Shown in pieces: positions 63,967-64,000 of a DNA stretch of 64,000 nt (position 1 is its first letter; the number at the start of each line of letters is the position of its first letter). The DNA is from Hathewaya histolytica (GTDB taxonomy: Bacteria; Bacillota; Clostridia; Clostridiales; Clostridiaceae). The position numbers and the translations under genes are program-made. The DNA lies in NCBI RefSeq assembly GCF_901482605.1, contig NZ_LR590481.1:1116001-1180000 (forward strand), written 5' to 3'. The notes beneath the pieces were generated by a model. That model saw only the letters and a program-made list of their open reading frames with translations. It was not told the DNA's origin and did not search any database.

Positions 63967-63990
63967 AAAGACGTGTTTCGACACGTCTTT
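63967..63990 (+). terminator. Hairpin (probable terminator) after spoVE
   Basis: The perfect 10-bp stem aaagacgtgt/acacgtcttt with a TTCG loop, a very stable tetraloop, 9 bases after the spoVE stop. The tail is only moderately T-rich (TTTACTTATTTT), and the window ends here. Confidence 0.75.
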
Positions 63991-64000
63991 ACTTATTTTG

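Overview
The window is a low-GC (roughly 30 percent by eye), mostly plus-strand chromosomal segment of a motile anaerobic Firmicute, most likely Clostridium in the broad sense. Evidence for this: a 2-oxoacid (pyruvate):ferredoxin oxidoreductase, frequent TTG/GTG starts behind strong AGGAGG-type ribosome sites, a Bacillus/Clostridium-type motility locus (FliY, CheC, CheD, FliW-CsrA, FlbD, SwrB-like protein, no P- or L-ring genes), a natural FliR-FlhB fusion, and a division/wall cluster with a PASTA-containing SpoVD-type transpeptidase, a SpoVE-type RodA/FtsW protein and a MurE bearing the meso-diaminopimelate motif. I cannot name the species.

Layout. 2-3608: 3' end of the oxidoreductase gene, a Cys/His-rich DUF1292 protein, a HAD-IB hydrolase and a class IV aminotransferase. 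3616-13972: chemotaxis operon fapA-cheW-cheD-cheB-cheR-cheA-cheC-cheY-cheW-fliM-fliY, preceded by a good sigma-D (sigma-28) promoter match. 14041-22096: late operon flgM-flgN-flgK-flgL-fliW-csrA-flaG-fliS-fliD-fliT-like-divergent flagellin, with a second sigma-D promoter match (same 15-bp spacer) and a terminator at each end. 22097-22444: the only long gene-free stretch, with repeated motifs and AT-rich promoter-like sequence. 22445-45197: the main basal-body/hook/export/stator operon from flgB to flgG, about 23 kb, with fliA (sigma-D) near its 3' end. 45246-53367: Mn-dependent CBS-pyrophosphatase (minus), Ca-type P-ATPase, an unknown protein (minus), deoC and a Lon-family protease with a broken P-loop. 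53393-54490: ychF (minus). 54789-63957: mraZ-rsmH-ftsL-spoVD-murE-murF-mraY-spoVE, with a terminator-like hairpin between spoVD and murE and another after spoVE.

Logic. The flgB operon builds the basal body, export gate, hook and stator and makes sigma-D. Sigma-D then turns on its own anti-sigma factor FlgM, the hook-associated and filament-cap genes with their chaperones, the FliW-CsrA switch, and the chemotaxis/switch operon. This resembles the Bacillus fla/che plan but is divided into three transcription units.

The observations most worth following up are: an FlhG/YlxH-like protein that keeps the FlhF-activating DQAxxLR motif but has lost its P-loop and switch II aspartate; a small membrane-protein gene with a good ribosome site but no ATG/GTG/TTG start; the FliR-FlhB fusion, which carries a G7 tract; perfect hairpins either side of flbD; repeated 10-mers upstream of flgB; an exactly 10-bp-phased GTGG triplet before mraZ; and a Lon-like protease with no usable Walker A. 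No tRNA, rRNA, CRISPR, insertion sequence or prophage was seen.
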